Origin: Oscillospiraceae bacterium
Lineage (GTDB): Bacteria; Bacillota_A; Clostridia; Oscillospirales; Oscillospiraceae
NCBI GenBank assembly: GCA_015068175.1
Contig: SVLA01000078.1
Coordinates: forward strand, 1-9,449
Direction: 5' to 3'
Length of the DNA: 9,449 bases
In this document: positions 6,054-9,449 of the stretch, one piece after another
How positions within the stretch are numbered: position 1 is the first letter of the stretch
Layout: every line of letters starts with the position of its first letter
Notes under the pieces: generated by a model
Told to the model about the DNA's origin: nothing
The model's input: only the letters and a program-made list of their open reading frames with translations
Database searches by the model: none
Program-made: the position numbers and the translations under genes

Positions 6054-6446
6054 ATGAGACCCTATATGAAGGTGCTTCTGTTTGGATCCCCCGGGGAATG
6101 CGAAAACGTAGCCAAGCTCCTGGCGGATCAGCGAAACGGGCAGGGAGAGGTGGCTTATGAACATACGGCAGACCTGGAGCGGTTTGAACAGTTCATGGTC
6201 ACATGGATGCCCAGCCTGATCATCGTCCTGGCGGACGGGGCGTCCGGATTGGAAAGCGTTTACCGATCGCGCTCACGGCGGCCAAACCTGCCCGTATTCT
6301 GGTTTTCCGATGACCGGGAATTCGGGATGCAATCCTACCGGCTGGACTGCGCGTATTTTTCCACAAAACCGGCTACCCGGGAGAAGATCAACAGCGCATT
6401 GAAGCGCTGCAACCATATCGGGATCTCCTGCACGGTTCCCGTTTAA
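6054..6446 (+). CDS. Stand-alone degenerate receiver-domain-like protein
   Basis: This 130-residue protein has no signal peptide or membrane segment, so it should be cytoplasmic. It has the strand/helix pattern of a response-regulator receiver: a first strand MKVLLFG (5-11), a third strand SLIIVLAD (54-61) followed by G-x-x-G-L-E, a fourth strand LPVFWFS with Ser85 at the usual Thr/Ser position, and a fifth strand ending in the conserved Lys105-Pro106. It resembles LytTR-type receivers most. Key features are missing or shifted: the acidic pair after strand 1 is replaced by S-P-G-E, and the loop after strand 3 is about four residues short, leaving only Asp61 as a possible acceptor. No output domain follows. 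It is 24 bp upstream of the VWA gene and probably co-transcribed, so it may control or assist that protein. The family call rests on pattern only; I do not recognise a named gene. Confidence 0.6.
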   Translation: MRPYMKVLLFGSPGECENVAKLLADQRNGQGEVAYEHTADLERFEQFMVTWMPSLIIVLADGASGLESVYRSRSRRPNLPVFWFSDDREFGMQSYRLDCAYFSTKPATREKINSALKRCNHIGISCTVPV

Positions 6447-6457
6447 CACTGTATTTT

Positions 6458-6463
6458 GGAGGA
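6458..6463 (+). promoter_or_regulatory. Ribosome binding site of the VWA protein gene
   Basis: GGAGGA, 7 bases before the ATG at 6471. An ATG at 6466 is followed at once by a stop in its frame (ATG AAA TGA), so 6471 is the true start. Confidence 0.85.
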
Positions 6464-6470
6464 TAATGAA

Positions 6471-9449
6471 ATGAAGAGAAATCTGTTTCAGCGAGTGTTG
6501 AGCATGATCATTTGCGCGGCCATGATCATGGCATATCTGCCCGGCGGCGTGATGCGCGCCCGGGCGGCGGACGGGGATGTGACCACCGTTGCCGACCCGG
6601 AGACCCTGACCCGCCCCGGTACCATCTACGGCGACAGCACCCTCAACGCCGGTAAGATCACCGTGGGCAAGTCCGTCAGCAACGGGGCCATTACTGTCAA
6701 CGGCCAGGAGATCGGTTTGACCGGAGAGAATAATTTCCTGGTCACCATTTCCCAGTCTGCCCAGGTCATGGGCCTGGCTTCCCAGACCAGTGTGCCGGTG
6801 GACGTGGTGTTTATTCTGGATACCTCCGGCTCCATGGAGGACAATGACCGCGCCGGGACGATGGTCACGTCCGCCAATTCTGCCATTGCCACGCTGATGG
6901 CGGCCAATGACCAGAACCGTGTGGCTGTGGTGGCCTTCTCCAGCGAAGGGTACGGCGCAGGTACCAGCGACGGTGCGGCCGCCAGCGTGCTTTCGTCCCT
7001 GGCGCACTATGACGGTACGGCCGCGACCAATCACCTGCAATGGGTCAACAGCCAGGGCGGCACCACCGGCATGGGCCGGGTCTACATCGCCGGCCGTGAC
7101 ACGGACACCATCGTGGTGAACAGACAGGAGCGTACGGTCAATGCGTTCCGCCACGGCTTGAACGGCGGCACCAACATTCAGGCGGGTATCGCCCTGGGCG
7201 CATCCCTTCTGACGGCGGTGACCGATACCACCTACACCAATCCGGAAAGTGGGGAGACCCTGAACCGGATCCCCTTCCTGATCATCATTTCCGACGGCCA
7301 GCCCACCTATGTGTCCTCCGATTCGGATTGGTATGATCCTCAGGGCGACGGACAGATGGGTTCCGGCAACAGTTCCTACGAGGGCAACGGCTTTGTGGCC
7401 GCTCTGACCGCCGCTTATTACAAGGGCAAGATCACGGAGCATTACTACGGCGACAAGGCCAACGGGGAAAATCATTGCTTTGTGTACACCATGGGTGTGG
7501 AGATCGGCGAGCTGTCCGGCGACGATGAGGCTCTGGCCCAGATCACCCTGGATCCTTCTACCTACACCGTGGGGGACTATGCCGCGGAGAATGCAACCAG
7601 CTATTACCGCTATGGCAACAGTTGGGACAACAACAGAAATCTCAGCACCACCCACAGCTTCAAGACCTATTGGGATAACTTCCTGAAGGGTAGCGATTTC
7701 ACCGTGCGGGTGAGCAGTAACGAATACTATGAAGTGACGGCCGACAGCATCGCGGCGGCCCAGAAGTATGTCAGCGGCATCGGTTACACCGGTGGCCTGC
7801 AGTATAACGATGCGTACTATGCGGCGGACAATGTCAGCCAGATGAACACGGTGTTTGCCTCCTTGGTGGAAGCCATCAGCAAGAAGGCCATCACCTCGCC
7901 CACCAAGGTCTCCACCGGCGACAACAATTTCGACGGCTATGTGAACTTCTATGATCCCATCGGCGAATACATGGAAGTGAAGGACATGAAGGGCGTTCTG
8001 GCCGGCGGTTATTTCTATCAGGGTCAGACCTTTGCTCAGAAAATGGCCAACTACGGCACCGACCGGGCCGATGCGGAATTTGACGCGCTGCTGCACTCCG
8101 TGCTGAAGACCCGCATGGGTCTGACCAGCGCCGATGACCGCTTTGCGTCCGAGGCGGCGCTGGATGCCTTCATCCATGAGCTGCTGATCGCGGCCCGGGA
8201 CTCCGGCAACCAGGCTTCCTACACCGACGGGGAAAATTATGACAATTCCCTGGTATGGTGGGGCAATGCTTACGATGCCGGCGAAGAGGATGAGCATGTG
8301 CAGCTCATCGGTTTTGCGGACAATGACACCGTGGATTACATCACCGATGCCAACACGGTGATCCCGGAGGGGGCGGACTATGTTTGCCGTTCCTACTTCT
8401 TCTACGGTGCCGCCGGCGGCACCAATCCCAACCCGGACAATGAATATATGTACTTCGTGGTCCGCGTCCAGCGGGAACTGGCGGCTCCCTACCGCCAGAC
8501 CGTGGTCATCAGCGCCCCGGCCAGCCTGCTGTCTGTGGAGAAGGTGATGATCACCGAAACTATGGACGACAACGGCCAGACCGTTTATACCGCCAGCGTG
8601 GAGCATCAGGAGCCTGCCCGGGTGGTGTACGAAGTGGGTCTGTGGGACACCATCACCCCCGAAAATGTTTCCCTGATCGTGTCCGCGGACTATGCCGGCG
8701 AGCAGGTCAACGGCGAAGGTTCCGTGAACTATGATCCGGTCAGCGGCGTATACAGCTTCTTCACCAATGACTGGGACCGCAGCGCCTCCGTGGAGAGCCA
8801 TCACCGCGGCATGGCCAAGGCCACCTTTGACGCGGCGGCGGACAATGCTTTCTATACTTATCAGAATGATACCCTGCTGGTGGATGCCCAGGGCAGTCCG
8901 GTCACCGGCGATCCCCGCGGTACCACGGCGTACTATGTGCGGGAATACTACACCTGGAGCGACGGCGGCGAGGACGGCAGCTACACGGCCACCAAGACTT
9001 CCGCCCTGATCCGTGTGGACATTCCGGCGGATGCGGTCCTGATCCAGAAGGACGGCCGGTGGTTCATCCCCAAGGGAGCCTACACCGCGGCCACCCTGGT
9101 GGTCAACGGCGACGACACCCTGAAGGACGATCCTGCCACGGAAACGGCGGTGGACGGCAATAAGACCGGCACCTCCTCCATCGTGGCCCATCCCCACCGC
9201 ACCGGCGATGCTTCCAACTCTCACTACACGGTGCTGCTGGGCAACAACGGCAAGCTGAGCATGGTCAGCCGGCCCTATGCGCCTGAAAAGAACGTATCTC
9301 TGACCGGCGCAGACGGCACCGTGGTGACCGATGCCAACGGCCATGAGGTGCAGGTGGGCGATGTGCTGACCTACACCATCGAGGCCAAGAATGTACTGAC
9401 CACTCCTGCGGACATCGTTATCACCGACTATGTGCCCAACGGCACCGCC
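6471..9449 (+). CDS. Large secreted VWA-domain surface protein (3' end outside window)
   Basis: The reading frame is open for 993 codons to the window end, so the protein is longer. Residues 1-33 are a signal peptide (basic start, hydrophobic core, cut near RARA-AD). A von Willebrand factor A domain begins near residue 110 with a complete MIDAS metal site: DTSGS (Asp117, Ser119, Ser121), Thr234 in GGTN, and Asp275 in ISDGQP. It appears enlarged by insertions between these motifs and after Asp275, reaching perhaps residue 480. About 450 residues of predominantly beta-type sequence follow without a motif I can name. From about residue 938 a DUF11-like repeat starts (VGDVLTYTIEAKN ... ITDYVPNG), as in stalks of Gram-positive surface adhesins. 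Likely role: binding to host or plant ligands or neighbouring cells, by analogy to pilus-tip VWA adhesins. The anchoring signal and any further DUF11 repeats would lie beyond the window. Confidence 0.88.
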   Translation, partial: MKRNLFQRVLSMIICAAMIMAYLPGGVMRARAADGDVTTVADPETLTRPGTIYGDSTLNAGKITVGKSVSNGAITVNGQEIGLTGENNFLVTISQSAQVMGLASQTSVPVDVVFILDTSGSMEDNDRAGTMVTSANSAIATLMAANDQNRVAVVAFSSEGYGAGTSDGAAASVLSSLAHYDGTAATNHLQWVNSQGGTTGMGRVYIAGRDTDTIVVNRQERTVNAFRHGLNGGTNIQAGIALGASLLTAVTDTTYTNPESGETLNRIPFLIIISDGQPTYVSSDSDWYDPQGDGQMGSGNSSYEGNGFVAALTAAYYKGKITEHYYGDKANGENHCFVYTMGVEIGELSGDDEALAQITLDPSTYTVGDYAAENATSYYRYGNSWDNNRNLSTTHSFKTYWDNFLKGSDFTVRVSSNEYYEVTADSIAAAQKYVSGIGYTGGLQYNDAYYAADNVSQMNTVFASLVEAISKKAITSPTKVSTGDNNFDGYVNFYDPIGEYMEVKDMKGVLAGGYFYQGQTFAQKMANYGTDRADAEFDALLHSVLKTRMGLTSADDRFASEAALDAFIHELLIAARDSGNQASYTDGENYDNSLVWWGNAYDAGEEDEHVQLIGFADNDTVDYITDANTVIPEGADYVCRSYFFYGAAGGTNPNPDNEYMYFVVRVQRELAAPYRQTVVISAPASLLSVEKVMITETMDDNGQTVYTASVEHQEPARVVYEVGLWDTITPENVSLIVSADYAGEQVNGEGSVNYDPVSGVYSFFTNDWDRSASVESHHRGMAKATFDAAADNAFYTYQNDTLLVDAQGSPVTGDPRGTTAYYVREYYTWSDGGEDGSYTATKTSALIRVDIPADAVLIQKDGRWFIPKGAYTAATLVVNGDDTLKDDPATETAVDGNKTGTSSIVAHPHRTGDASNSHYTVLLGNNGKLSMVSRPYAPEKNVSLTGADGTVVTDANGHEVQVGDVLTYTIEAKNVLTTPADIVITDYVPNGTA

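Noticed and set aside
6273..9344. Leftward 1023-codon open frame opposite the VWA gene
   Set aside because: The rightward frame has a signal peptide, ribosome site and intact MIDAS. The antisense product is a Gly/Val/His-rich shadow without recognisable domains.

Overview
The window looks like chromosomal DNA of an anaerobic, carbohydrate-degrading Firmicute, most likely a gut Clostridia/Oscillospiraceae-type bacterium. This is inferred from strong AAGGAGG-type ribosome sites, GC-rich codon use next to AT-rich promoters, a Gram-positive lipoprotein signal, secreted multidomain surface proteins with H-x-Y...CxxCG repeats, and an intergenic array of short palindromes of a style I associate with that group. 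Five protein-coding genes are present, the first and last cut by the window edges. I see no tRNA, rRNA, CRISPR array or transposase.

Bases 1-2229: the 3' end of a sugar-type ABC transporter ATPase (TOBE domain) runs rightward into a strong terminator. It converges with a leftward gene for a secreted GH13 alpha-amylase-like lipoprotein, which has its own terminator, so two hairpins sit back to back between the genes. The GH13 gene is divergent from a rightward gene for a 1070-residue secreted pectate lyase (PL1). The 261-bp divergent region carries a recognisable sigma-A-type promoter for each gene, both with an extended -10 (TGn before the hexamer), and a small AT-rich inverted repeat.

Bases 2230-5490: the pectate lyase carries a signal peptide, an N-terminal beta-type domain, a PL1 catalytic domain with the expected Lys/Arg/Asp residues, accessory beta domains, five cysteine-rich repeats, a Thr/Pro/Glu stalk and a C-terminal membrane anchor without a visible LPXTG motif. 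A GNRA-looped terminator follows. The transporter, amylase-like enzyme and pectate lyase together suggest capture and breakdown of plant alpha-glucan and pectin at the cell surface.

Bases 5491-6053: a gene-free stretch filled by palindromes, including a 130-bp unit present twice in tandem (7 differences). An AT-rich promoter region follows, with a pair of imperfect direct repeats 20 bp apart.

Bases 6054-9449: a probable two-gene operon. The first gene encodes a 130-residue stand-alone protein that looks like a degenerate response-regulator receiver domain. The second, 24 bp downstream and still open at the window end, encodes a large secreted von Willebrand factor A protein with an intact metal-binding MIDAS and the start of a DUF11-like repeat, probably a surface adhesin. 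This pairing is the least explained part of the window.
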